NCBI RefSeq assembly: GCF_000020985.1
Contig: NC_011296.1
Location: 982,001 to 1,046,000, forward strand
From: Thermodesulfovibrio yellowstonii DSM 11347
Lineage (GTDB): Bacteria > Nitrospirota > Thermodesulfovibrionia > Thermodesulfovibrionales > Thermodesulfovibrionaceae
Reading direction: 5' to 3'
DNA: 64,000 nucleotides
Part shown: in pieces, positions 36,943-44,608 of the stretch
How positions within the stretch are numbered: the first letter of the stretch is position 1
Layout of the letters: every line of letters starts with the position of its first letter
Position numbers and translations under genes: made by a program
Notes under the pieces: generated by a model
Databases searched by the model: none
What the model was told of the DNA's origin: nothing
Seen by the model: the letters and a program-made list of their open reading frames with translations, nothing else

Positions 36943-38234
36943 GTGCTGATAATGTCTCCCTCTAAGGAGTGTCTGTGAGTTTTTGCAATTTTAACATTAA
37001 CAATTTCACCAGCTTTAATATCTGAATAAATTTTTACAACTTTATTTGTTCTTGTTTTACCTGTTGTAAATCCTTCTTCATCTTTCCCTTCAACCAGAAC
37101 TTCTTGGATTTTTCCTTCTAATCTTTTGTTTTTTCTTTCAGTTATTTCATCCTGAAGCTTTAAAACCTCTATAAGTCTTGCGGCTTTAACTTCTTCTGAA
37201 ATATGCCCATCAAGTTTTGCAGCAGCAGTTCCAAGTCTTGGTGAAAATTTGAAAGCAAAAATGCCATCAAATCTAATTTCTTTTAAAGCATTAATTGTTT
37301 TTTCAAAATCTTCATGCTGTTCTTGAGGAAATCCGACGATAATATCTGAAGTAATTGCAATATCTGGAATTGCCTCACGAAGCCAGCAGATTTTTTCAAA
37401 ATATTCTTCATATGTATATTTTCTGTTCATAAGTTTAAGAATTTTGTTTGAACCTGCTTGAAGTGGAAGATGAATATGTTCGCATATCTTTTTATAATCT
37501 TTCATTACATCAACAAGTTCTTTTGATAAATCCTTAGGATGTGAGGTTATAAAACGAATTCTTTTAATACCTTCAATTTTTTCAACTTTTTCAAGTAATA
37601 AAGGGAAATTAGTATTTCCATCTTTATAAGAATTTACATTTTGTCCAAGAAGTGTGACTTCCTTGTATCCTTGTTCTGCAAGAAGACTGATCTCTTTAAT
37701 AATATCATCTACAGGTCTGCTTCTTTCTTTTCCTCTGGTATATGGAACAACACAGTAGGTACAGTAGTTATTGCATCCATAAATTATATTCACCCATGCT
37801 TTTACACAGTCTTTTCTTTTCACCGGTAGATTAATGTTAGCTACTTCAGGATTTTCATCAGTAAATATTCTATGCGAAACTTGATTTTCAATAATATTTT
37901 CAATAACATGAAGATTGTCAGGTCCTATAATATAATCAATATATGGTAATTTATTTAAAAGTTTTTCACCTTGAAGTTGAGCTGAACATCCTGCTACTAT
38001 AATCTTTAATTGAGGATTTTTCTTTTTAAGATGTTTTACTCTTCCAAGACTGCTAAAAAATTTTTGTTCAGCTTTATGTCTTATTGCACAGGTATTAAAA
38101 ATAACAATATCTGCTTTTTTAGGTTCATCAACTTCAATAAATCCTTTAGTCCCAAGAATACCAAGCATTCTCTCACTATCATGTTCATTCATTTGACAGC
38201 CAAATGTTTTTATATAAACTGCCCTACCCTTCAT
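36939..38234 (-). CDS. miaB: tRNA-2-methylthio-N6-isopentenyladenosine synthase MiaB
   Basis: A 431-residue radical-SAM enzyme that turns i6A37 into ms2i6A37. The N-terminal TFGCQMNEHDSERM is a MiaB hallmark. Auxiliary cluster cysteines are 13, 49 and 83. The radical-SAM triad is Cys154, Cys158 and Cys161 in CNNYCTYC, followed by VPYTRGKERSR. The C-terminal TRAM domain is about 365-428. It is directly coupled to mtaB, so both tRNA position-37 methylthiolations are made from one transcript. miaA, which makes the substrate, is not in the window. Confidence 0.95.
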   Translation of the reverse strand: MKGRAVYIKTFGCQMNEHDSERMLGILGTKGFIEVDEPKKADIVIFNTCAIRHKAEQKFFSSLGRVKHLKKKNPQLKIIVAGCSAQLQGEKLLNKLPYIDYIIGPDNLHVIENIIENQVSHRIFTDENPEVANINLPVKRKDCVKAWVNIIYGCNNYCTYCVVPYTRGKERSRPVDDIIKEISLLAEQGYKEVTLLGQNVNSYKDGNTNFPLLLEKVEKIEGIKRIRFITSHPKDLSKELVDVMKDYKKICEHIHLPLQAGSNKILKLMNRKYTYEEYFEKICWLREAIPDIAITSDIIVGFPQEQHEDFEKTINALKEIRFDGIFAFKFSPRLGTAAAKLDGHISEEVKAARLIEVLKLQDEITERKNKRLEGKIQEVLVEGKDEEGFTTGKTRTNKVVKIYSDIKAGEIVNVKIAKTHRHSLEGDIIST

Positions 38235-38317
38235 GTTTTATTATAACAGGCAAGAATACTACGTTTTCAAACTCTGAATATTTGAATGATTTTTCATACT
38301 TAAAGCATAATATAAAA

Positions 38318-40303
38318 ATGATTTATGAATTCTTACAAGCCATACTTATTATCTTCGGTATTTCTGGTGTAATTATTTATATTCTTAGACAACTTAAAAT
38401 CCCTTCCATTGTAGGATTTTTAATAGCAGGAACAGTTATAGGTCCTTATGGTATGGGATTAATAAAAGATCCTAATGAAGTAGAAATAATCGCAGAAATA
38501 GGCGTAATTCTACTTATGTTTACTATAGGTATTGAATTCTCTATCCCAAGACTTATGGCATTAAAAAAAGAAGTCTTTTTATTAGGAAGTCTTCAAGTTG
38601 CATTAACCATAATTGTTATAAGCATTATAAGTGAATTGGTATTGAATGTTTCTTTAAATAACTCAATTTTTTATGGGTTTATAATTGCTTTGAGCAGTAC
38701 TGCCATTGTTATGAAACTTCTCTCTGACAAAGGAGAATTAAATTCTCCTCATGGTAAAATCTGTCTTGGAATCCTTCTTTTTCAAGATATTTGTGTTGTC
38801 CCACTTATGCTTTTTACTCAATTGCTTGCTGGACAAGGAGAAAGCTATTATAACTTTTTTACGGTCATTTTAAAAGCATCTATAATACTTTCAATAGTTT
38901 TTATATTTTCCAGGTTAGCTGTGCCTTATATTCTTCATGAAATTGTTAAAACAAAAAGCAGAGAACTTTTTATAATCACAACCATTTTTATATGTCTTGG
39001 AACTGCTTATTTTACCTCTAAATTAGGGCTTTCCCTTGCTCTTGGAGCTTTCTTAGCTGGAATAGTCATATCAGAGTCTGAATACTCAGCTCAGGCTGTA
39101 TCAGACATATTGCCCTTTAAAGAAACTTTTTCAGGGATATTTTTTATCTCTGTTGGAATGCTTTTGAATATTGATTATATAAAAGCTCATCTATTAGAAG
39201 AAGTTATTCTTGTCGGTAGCATTTTCTTTTTTAAAGCCTTGGTCATTATTGTTATTGCTTACATTTTTATTCACTCATTAAGAGTATCGTTAAAATCTGC
39301 TCTATCATTATCTCAAATAGGTGAATTTTCATTTATACTGGCATTCACAGGAAAATCCTTAGGTCTTTTAAATGAAAATGCTTACCAAAGCTTTATTTCT
39401 GCTTCTGTAGTTACCATGTTATTTACTCCTTTGATAATTAAATATTCTCCAAAATTAATTGATTATTTAGTTCAGATGAAACCATTTAAAAGTCTTGAAA
39501 AGACGAGGAAAATAAAAGAATCAGATATAATTGTAAAAAAATCAAATCATGTTATTATTATTGGTTTTGGATTAAATGGAAGGAATCTTGCAAGAGTTCT
39601 TAAAGAAACTAATATACCTTACATAATTTTAGAGCTTAATCCTGATACAGTAAGAAAAATGAAAAAGAAAGGTGAGCCAATATATTATGGAGACGGAACA
39701 AGTCAGGAAATATTACATAAACTTGGTATTAAAAGAGCAAATGTCCTTGTTATTGCCATATCCGATCCTTCTGCGACAAGAAAGATAGTTCAACTTGCAA
39801 AGACTGAAAATCCTAAAATACATATAATTGTCAGAACTCGTTTTATTGCTGAAATTGAAGAATTGAAAAAATTAGGTGCAGATGAAGTTATACCAGAAGA
39901 GTTTGAAACATCACTGGAGATTTTTGCAAGAGTATTACATCATTTTGGGATACCCAGAAATCAAATATTACAAATGATAGAAAAAATTAGAGCTGAAGGC
40001 TATGAAATTTTAAGAATTACTGATATACCAAAAACCAGGGCTGGGGTTGAATGCGTAATATTTGAAGGTCTTGATATGGATAGTTTTTTAGTAAAAAAAG
40101 GCTCGTGGCTAATTGGACATTCTCTTAAATCTCTGGATATAAGACACAAAGCCAAAGTTACAGTAATTGCTGTTCAAAGGGGGGAAGAGACGATTCTAAA
40201 CCCTTCTGCTGATTTTGTTCTAAAAGAGGGAGATATAATAATTTATGTGGGTAGCAAGAAACAATTAATTGATGCATTTAATTTTTTCCAGAAAAAAGAT
40301 TAA
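38318..40303 (+). CDS. Monovalent cation:proton antiporter of the CPA2/Kef family with RCK domain
   Basis: The 661-residue protein starts at the ATG at 38318; an open frame runs further upstream over the miaB start region, but those codons show no family match. Residues about 5-385 hold some 12 membrane segments with the CPA2 motifs LRQLKIPSIVGFLIAGTVIGP and GIVISESEYSAQ. An RCK (TrkA-N) Rossmann domain with VIIIGFGLNGRNLARVL follows near 415, and a TrkA-C domain lies at about 570-655. It probably exchanges K+ or Na+ for H+ and is gated by nucleotide. No KefF or KefG ancillary protein is adjacent, although a flavoprotein lies next door, convergent. Confidence 0.88.
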   Translation: MIYEFLQAILIIFGISGVIIYILRQLKIPSIVGFLIAGTVIGPYGMGLIKDPNEVEIIAEIGVILLMFTIGIEFSIPRLMALKKEVFLLGSLQVALTIIVISIISELVLNVSLNNSIFYGFIIALSSTAIVMKLLSDKGELNSPHGKICLGILLFQDICVVPLMLFTQLLAGQGESYYNFFTVILKASIILSIVFIFSRLAVPYILHEIVKTKSRELFIITTIFICLGTAYFTSKLGLSLALGAFLAGIVISESEYSAQAVSDILPFKETFSGIFFISVGMLLNIDYIKAHLLEEVILVGSIFFFKALVIIVIAYIFIHSLRVSLKSALSLSQIGEFSFILAFTGKSLGLLNENAYQSFISASVVTMLFTPLIIKYSPKLIDYLVQMKPFKSLEKTRKIKESDIIVKKSNHVIIIGFGLNGRNLARVLKETNIPYIILELNPDTVRKMKKKGEPIYYGDGTSQEILHKLGIKRANVLVIAISDPSATRKIVQLAKTENPKIHIIVRTRFIAEIEELKKLGADEVIPEEFETSLEIFARVLHHFGIPRNQILQMIEKIRAEGYEILRITDIPKTRAGVECVIFEGLDMDSFLVKKGSWLIGHSLKSLDIRHKAKVTVIAVQRGEETILNPSADFVLKEGDIIIYVGSKKQLIDAFNFFQKKD

Positions 40304-40318
40304 ATCCTCTCCCAAAAG

Positions 40319-40951
40319 TTATCGTATAAAATTAGTGAATATTTTAGCCTCTCTTTCAGGATTTATTATTTTGTCTTTTCCATTTTCAACAAGTTTTAAT
40401 GTCCATGCCATATTTTTTCCAAATATTCTCATTATCTGCATTCCTTCCTCATCCTTTAAAACCTCTCCTGGATTCATTCCGTATATGACGTTCCAGTAAT
40501 TAGAAGATGGAACAATCATTTCTGCATAATGTAGATAATGTAAAAGTTGATCAAAGGTTGTTACACCTCCAGAACGTCTATCAGCTACAACCGCTGCTCC
40601 AACTTTGTGTCTGAATAGTCCATCATTAACAGATGCAACCAAAAAAGCTCTATCTAAAAAGCATTTAAATGTACCTGCGATTCCTGAAAAGTAAACTGGA
40701 GAACCTAATATTATGCCATCAGATTCTTTTATTTTTTGAATCCATTCATTAACTTCATCATTAATACTACATTTCTCATTTTTATTTTTAGCACATTTAT
40801 AACAAGCTATGCATCCTCTTATTCTTTTATTTCCCACTTGAATTATTTCTACTTTTATATTTTCTTTTTTAAGTTCTTCAGCTACAACTTTAATAGCATG
40901 ATAGGTATTGCCATTTTTTCTTGGACTTCCATTAAAAGCTACTACTTTCAT
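40319..40951 (-). CDS. Iron-sulfur flavoprotein / flavodoxin-family NAD(P)H reductase
   Basis: A 210-residue flavodoxin-fold protein. The FMN phosphate loop is GSPRKNGNTYHAI at residues 8-20. The cysteine cluster Cys47, Cys50, Cys53, Cys61 in the pattern C-x2-C-x2-C-x7-C is that of Isf-type iron-sulfur flavoproteins, which hold a [4Fe-4S] cluster next to FMN. GSPVYFSGIAGTFKCFLDRA is the second FMN motif. In anaerobes Isf-type proteins pass electrons from ferredoxin to oxygen or peroxide, which would fit the nearby peroxiredoxin, though that is inference. GGAGGG precedes the ATG. Confidence 0.85.
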   Translation of the reverse strand: MKVVAFNGSPRKNGNTYHAIKVVAEELKKENIKVEIIQVGNKRIRGCIACYKCAKNKNEKCSINDEVNEWIQKIKESDGIILGSPVYFSGIAGTFKCFLDRAFLVASVNDGLFRHKVGAAVVADRRSGGVTTFDQLLHYLHYAEMIVPSSNYWNVIYGMNPGEVLKDEEGMQIMRIFGKNMAWTLKLVENGKDKIINPEREAKIFTNFIR

Positions 40952-41052
40952 TTTGCCCTCCTACTTCATTTTTTTATTAATATATTAAATTTATCCTACT
41001 TTTGTCACTCAGCACTTTTGCAGGGAATTTATTTTAATACAGTCTTTTTAAT

Positions 41053-42186
41053 TTATTTTTTCAACAAATCAATAACAGTAATCTCTGGTGGAGCAAATAT
41101 TCTTACTGGTGGTCCCCATGTGCCTGTGCCTCTACTTATATAAAGATAAACATCTTTGTTAATTTTTGTTAATCCAGAATCATTATTATTGTAGTGTAGC
41201 TTTGTTGCTATACTAAAAGGAAAAAACTGCCCTTTATGAGTATGCCCTGAAAGTTGCAAATCAAAATATTCTATTAATTCTTTATCAATCAATGGTCTAT
41301 GTTTAAGAAGTATAGTAAAACCTTTATTTTTGAAATAGTTTAAAAGAGAGACTTTATCTTGATTTACCTTTAAACCATATCTTTCAGATTCTGTATCATC
41401 TAATCCTGCTATATTAATGTTTAACTCCTTTATTTTCGCTCCAGCATTCCTTAAGACCTTGAATCCAGCTTTTTCAGTGAAAAAAAGAGCCTTATTTAAG
41501 CCAGCGTAAAACTCATGATTTCCTGTAATTGCAAATTTTCCATAGGGGGTTTTTATCTCTTTTAATAGTTCCGCTATATGATTCATTCTATCTATCTGCG
41601 CATCAACAAGATCGCCAGTTGAAACAAGAATATCAGGATTAACTTCTTTAATTTTTTCAACAATCTTTTTAATTCTTCCCTCTCTCACGATTAAACCAAT
41701 ATGCACATCTGATATCTGAACAATTCTTACATTTTTTGTTATTTTGTCAGATTTGATATAAAATCTCTCAACTCGTATATTCATTGCTTCCAAATAACCA
41801 TAGATTAGAAAAATAACTGATAAACCTAAGGGGAATAAAAAGTACACTGTTTTAGGAATTTTTTGTAATATAATAAATAAATTCTTTCCTGATATTTTTG
41901 ATATTACAAGCATTGATAATCTTCCAAAATCAGTTAGAATTCCAAAAAATAAAAATAGAACAACAAAAGCCATCCATAGATACCCAATCCATGAAAGCCC
42001 TATTGCAAAAGTCTCATAACCATTTTTTTCAGATACTCTAATAATTAATGGAGAAAATATCATCAGTAATAAAAAAACGCTTATAATTAGCTGAAATTGC
42101 CATCCAAAATTTAAAATTGATTTCAGTTTAACAAAAAAATAGAAATTAATTATTCCATAAATAGTAAAAAATATTATGAAAAACAT
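41053..42186 (-). CDS. Membrane-anchored calcineurin-type metallophosphoesterase
   Basis: A 377-residue protein. The first about 135 residues hold four hydrophobic segments that place it in the membrane. The catalytic domain has the full metallophosphoesterase set: ISDVHIG, GDLVD, GNHEFYAG, and SGHTHKGQFFP. These bind two metals and cleave phosphoesters. The layout (membrane helices followed by the catalytic domain on the cytosolic side) is that of YaeI/YkuE-like proteins and of some lipid A precursor hydrolases; the substrate is not known. Start is ATG with AAAGAAGG directly before it. Confidence 0.82.
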   Translation of the reverse strand: MFFIIFFTIYGIINFYFFVKLKSILNFGWQFQLIISVFLLLMIFSPLIIRVSEKNGYETFAIGLSWIGYLWMAFVVLFLFFGILTDFGRLSMLVISKISGKNLFIILQKIPKTVYFLFPLGLSVIFLIYGYLEAMNIRVERFYIKSDKITKNVRIVQISDVHIGLIVREGRIKKIVEKIKEVNPDILVSTGDLVDAQIDRMNHIAELLKEIKTPYGKFAITGNHEFYAGLNKALFFTEKAGFKVLRNAGAKIKELNINIAGLDDTESERYGLKVNQDKVSLLNYFKNKGFTILLKHRPLIDKELIEYFDLQLSGHTHKGQFFPFSIATKLHYNNNDSGLTKINKDVYLYISRGTGTWGPPVRIFAPPEITVIDLLKK

Positions 42187-42281
42187 CCTTCTTTAACTCC
42201 TCTGTTAAAAAAATGTTAGTTCAAAACTTTTATTTTTCATTATAACAATTATTTAGTTGGAGATAAATTTTTAATTTTCTA

Positions 42282-42310
42282 TTGACTTTTATCTTTTATT
42301 AAATTATAAT
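42282..42310 (+). promoter_or_regulatory. Strong sigma-70 promoter of the peroxiredoxin gene
   Basis: TTGACT at 42282-42287 and a perfect TATAAT at 42305-42310 are 17 bases apart. This is the best promoter match I found in the window. The start of transcription would be near 42317. The peroxiredoxin ribosome site GGAGGTGG follows at 42329-42336. Confidence 0.8.
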
Positions 42311-42318
42311 AATTATAA
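42304..42318 (+). promoter_or_regulatory. PerR-box-like operator over the peroxiredoxin -10
   Basis: TTATAATAATTATAA is a perfect 7-1-7 inverted repeat and identical to the published PerR box consensus TTATAATNATTATAA. It covers the -10 hexamer, so a bound repressor would block RNA polymerase. PerR is a peroxide-sensing Fur-family repressor that controls peroxide-defence genes. A Fur-family protein gene is not in the window. Confidence 0.7.
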
Positions 42319-42340
42319 AATAAATTTTGGAGGTGGATTT

Positions 42341-42982
42341 ATGGAAACAAAAATGCCTTTATTAGGAGAAAAAGTGGATGACAGAAAAATTAAAACTACT
42401 CACGGTATCATCAATTTCCCTTCTGATTATAAGGGGAAATGGGTAATTCTTTTCAGTCACCCTGCAGATTTTACTCCTGTTTGCACAACTGAATTTGTAG
42501 CTTTTCAGAAAAGAATTGATGAATTTAAATCGTTAAATTGTGAGTTAATTGGACTATCTATTGATCAAGTTTTTTCTCACATCAAATGGGTTGAGTGGAT
42601 TAAGGAAAAACTTGGAGTAGAGATTACTTTTCCAATTATTTCTGATGATATGGGAGAGATTGCAAAATCATTTGGGATGATAAGTCCAGCTAAGGGAACT
42701 AATACAATAAGAGCAGTATTTGTTATTGATCCAAATGGAATATTGAGAGTTATTCTCTATTATCCACAGGAAATTGGAAGAAATATTGATGAAATCGTAA
42801 GAACTGTAAAAGCATTGCAGATTTCGGATGCAAATAAGGTAGCTATTCCAGCTGGTTGGCCTAATAATGAACTAATCGGAGACAAAGTTATAGTTCCTCC
42901 TGCATCAGATGTAAAGACAGCACAGGAAAGACCGAAGCAATTTGAATGCTTTGATTGGTGGTTTTGTTATAAAAAACTATAA
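42341..42982 (+). CDS. Peroxiredoxin of the Prx6 type
   Basis: A 213-residue thiol peroxidase. The peroxidatic cysteine is Cys48 in [13 protein letters not shown], the usual signature. The C-terminal arm carries Cys203 and Cys209 in the pattern C-x5-C. Archaeal thermophilic relatives such as that of Aeropyrum pernix have a C-terminal pair at similar places that supports the catalytic cycle. It reduces hydrogen peroxide and alkyl hydroperoxides. It stands alone as a single-gene transcript with its own promoter, an apparent PerR operator and a strong terminator. Confidence 0.93.
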   Translation: METKMPLLGEKVDDRKIKTTHGIINFPSDYKGKWVILFSHPADFTPVCTTEFVAFQKRIDEFKSLNCELIGLSIDQVFSHIKWVEWIKEKLGVEITFPIISDDMGEIAKSFGMISPAKGTNTIRAVFVIDPNGILRVILYYPQEIGRNIDEIVRTVKALQISDANKVAIPAGWPNNELIGDKVIVPPASDVKTAQERPKQFECFDWWFCYKKL

Positions 42983-42990
42983 TATTTTTT

Positions 42991-43017
42991 AAGAGAGCTC
43001 GTTTATCGGGCTCTCTT
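42991..43017 (+). terminator. Rho-independent terminator after the peroxiredoxin gene
   Basis: AAGAGAGCTCG and CGGGCTCTCTT form an 11-bp stem with one G-U pair and a TTTAT loop, followed by ATTTTTC. It lies eight bases after the stop codon and also separates the gene from the tRNA-Ser on the other strand. Confidence 0.85.
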
Positions 43018-43073
43018 ATTTTTCATGAATAAGAATTCTTCGGAGAGACACCGTAAATCTTCCAGATAAAAAA

Positions 43074-43164
43074 CGGAGAGGGAGGGATTTGAACCCTCGG
43101 TGGAGCTTTTAGACCCCACACGCGATTTCCAGTCGCGCCCGTTCGGCCACTCCGGCACCTCTCC
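43074..43164 (-). tRNA. tRNA-Ser (GGA anticodon)
   Basis: A 91-base tRNA with the long variable arm typical of serine. The acceptor stem GGAGAGG pairs with CCTCTCC, the discriminator is G, and the anticodon loop is CTGGAAA. The anticodon GGA is encoded at 43128-43130 on the minus strand. The T arm contains GGTTCAAAT. CCA is not encoded. It reads UCC and UCU codons. Confidence 0.95.
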
Positions 43165-43176
43165 ACAGATTTTTTT

Positions 43177-43206
43177 ATTTTAGCATTTAGAGGGTTATAT
43201 TTTCAA
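43177..43206 (-). promoter_or_regulatory. Candidate promoter of the tRNA-Ser gene
   Basis: On the minus strand TTGAAA (TTTCAA at 43201-43206) and TAAAAT (ATTTTA at 43177-43182) are separated by 18 bases. They give a leader of only a few bases before the tRNA. The -35 lies inside the 3' end of the neighbouring hypothetical gene. Confidence 0.5.
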
Positions 43207-43504
43207 AGAATTTTAAGAGTTTTTCTTCATTTTTCTTTAAGAACTGTTCAAGTTCTTCCTTTGTAAGAGGAGAACACTCATCTGGATTTTCTTTGTTTAG
43301 TTTAACTAACATTATTCTTTTAATTTTTCCATTAAGTACAGCAACACACATAACAATATCATCTATTAAAAATTCAATTTCTTCAAACTCTTCTATTTTC
43401 TCAGGAATGTTTTGACAACAGATTGAAAGACTTTTTAAGAATTCAGGATTTTGAATATATTCTAATTTAAAAGGTTTACCAATAAACTTTTTGAATTTTT
43501 CCAT
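43187..43504 (-). CDS. Hypothetical small acidic protein
   Basis: I do not recognise this 105-residue protein. It has no signal peptide and no membrane segment. It has two adjacent cysteines in SICCQN and a hydrophobic central strand region (EEIEFLIDDIVMCVAVLNGKIKR), then a charged, helical, Lys/Glu-rich C-terminus. The middle has the look of a small alpha/beta domain. The start is an ATG with GGAG upstream. It lies between a shared bidirectional terminator and the tRNA-Ser gene, and is transcribed on the same strand as both. Confidence 0.6.
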   Translation of the reverse strand: MEKFKKFIGKPFKLEYIQNPEFLKSLSICCQNIPEKIEEFEEIEFLIDDIVMCVAVLNGKIKRIMLVKLNKENPDECSPLTKEELEQFLKKNEEKLLKFFENITL

Positions 43505-43519
43505 TCATTCATTCTCCAT

Positions 43520-43553
43520 AAAAAAGCCGGGAATTTCATTTCCCGGCTTTTTT
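43520..43553 (-). terminator. Bidirectional terminator after the cytochrome operon
   Basis: The stem AAAAAAGCCGGGAA pairs perfectly with TTCCCGGCTTTTTT around the loop TTTCAT, giving 14 base pairs and a T tract in either direction. It ends the minus-strand cytochrome operon, about 20 bases after the c3 stop. Confidence 0.93.
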
Positions 43554-43571
43554 AAGCATATTAAGACAATA

Positions 43572-43943
43572 TTATCCTTTCTTATGACATTCATTACATT
43601 TTGTTGGAGCAGCTTTACCTTCCTCAACCGCTTTTTTATGGCAGTCTATACAATTTTTGTGATAAGCGTCCATAGCTTTTGATGCTCCATTTTTAGCTTC
43701 TGCAGGATCATGACAATCAGTGCATTTTTGGACTTTTACCTTAGGGTCAGCTTCTTTGTGATGGCATACTTTACAGTCTACTTTATAATCTGTGGAATGT
43801 TTAGCATGTGAAAATTTTACAGGTGGAAATTTTGCACCTTCAAGCTTTAAATCGTATACATCCTGAGGTTGAGCATATACAAAAGAAATTGCAAACAGAA
43901 AAGTGACAGCAATAAGAACTATCAAACCTTTTTTAGATTTCAC
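43572..43943 (-). CDS. Tetrahaem cytochrome c3-like protein, periplasmic
   Basis: A 123-residue protein with a signal peptide ending in VYA-Q. It has four haem sites (CKVCH, CTDCH, CIDCH, CNECH) and His residues in FSHAKH and CHHKE that can serve as axial ligands, the pattern of class III cytochromes c3. In sulfate reducers c3 is the periplasmic electron hub between hydrogenase or formate dehydrogenase and membrane complexes. The start is the GTG at 43943, because AGGAGG lies eight bases upstream; an earlier in-frame GTG at 43952 overlaps that ribosome site. It is the last gene of the cytochrome operon. Confidence 0.9.
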   Translation of the reverse strand: MKSKKGLIVLIAVTFLFAISFVYAQPQDVYDLKLEGAKFPPVKFSHAKHSTDYKVDCKVCHHKEADPKVKVQKCTDCHDPAEAKNGASKAMDAYHKNCIDCHKKAVEEGKAAPTKCNECHKKG

Positions 43944-43975
43944 TTTTTTCACCTCCTTTCATTTATTTTTATATA

Positions 43976-44608
43976 TCAATGCTCTTCATGTTCCTCTTCA
44001 TAACCTGTAAACATGGCTTTAATATGAGCCATAGGGGTATGTCCTAATGTAGCAAGATAGAAATGCACTATTATAAAAGCACTGAAAAATATCCACAATC
44101 CTGTATGAATAAGAGTAGCAATCTGAATTCCTCCAATTAAACTGATTATTGAGCTAAATAATTGAGGATCCCAAAGCATTAATCCAGTAATAATTTGTAG
44201 AGGAATAAGAAGAACCATAATCATTAAATAAGATATCTGCTGCATTGGATTAAATTTATGCTCTGGCGTTGGATGATGAGGATTCTTATCGCCAACCATT
44301 ATTCCATATCCGTAATATTTTGCCTGTCTGATTGAATTCTTAATAAATTCTACAGGCCTCCAAAATGGTGGAATATATATTTTGAAAAGTTTACCTGTAA
44401 AAAGATAGTAAAGAAGCCATATAAAATAGTTAGCAAGAAGAATAAATCCAAGCCAACTATGAACATCTACCGCTGTTTCAAAACTCATAATTCCCATGTT
44501 CTCAGCAAATCTAATTTGTGCTCCTGTTATTATTAAAATTATAAATCCTAATGCATTTATCCAGTGCCATATTCTAACTGGCAACGGATGAAGATAAATC
44601 TTTTTCAT
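43976..44608 (-). CDS. Dihaem cytochrome b (hydrogenase or thiosulfate-reductase type)
   Basis: A 210-residue membrane protein with four to five hydrophobic segments. The N-terminal HPLPVRIWHWINALGF contains the first haem-ligating His residues, typical of cytochrome b561/Ni-hydrogenase cytochrome b proteins. Further His occur in VDVHSWLGF, LIHTGLW and IIVHFYLATLGH. It would accept electrons from the quinone pool or give electrons to it and exchange them with the periplasmic cytochromes encoded on either side. The ATG overlaps the stop of the 17-haem gene. The C-terminus is acidic and His-rich. Confidence 0.86.
   Translation of the reverse strand: MKKIYLHPLPVRIWHWINALGFIILIITGAQIRFAENMGIMSFETAVDVHSWLGFILLANYFIWLLYYLFTGKLFKIYIPPFWRPVEFIKNSIRQAKYYGYGIMVGDKNPHHPTPEHKFNPMQQISYLMIMVLLIPLQIITGLMLWDPQLFSSIISLIGGIQIATLIHTGLWIFFSAFIIVHFYLATLGHTPMAHIKAMFTGYEEEHEEH

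Noticed and set aside
38204-38317. Extended N-terminus for the Kef-type antiporter
   Set aside because: It overlaps the divergent miaB start, gives no family similarity, and the ATG at 38318 begins the conserved transporter.
43943-43952. Upstream GTG as the start of the c3-like gene
   Set aside because: It would overlap its own AGGAGGT ribosome site; the GTG at 43943 has the proper spacing of eight bases.
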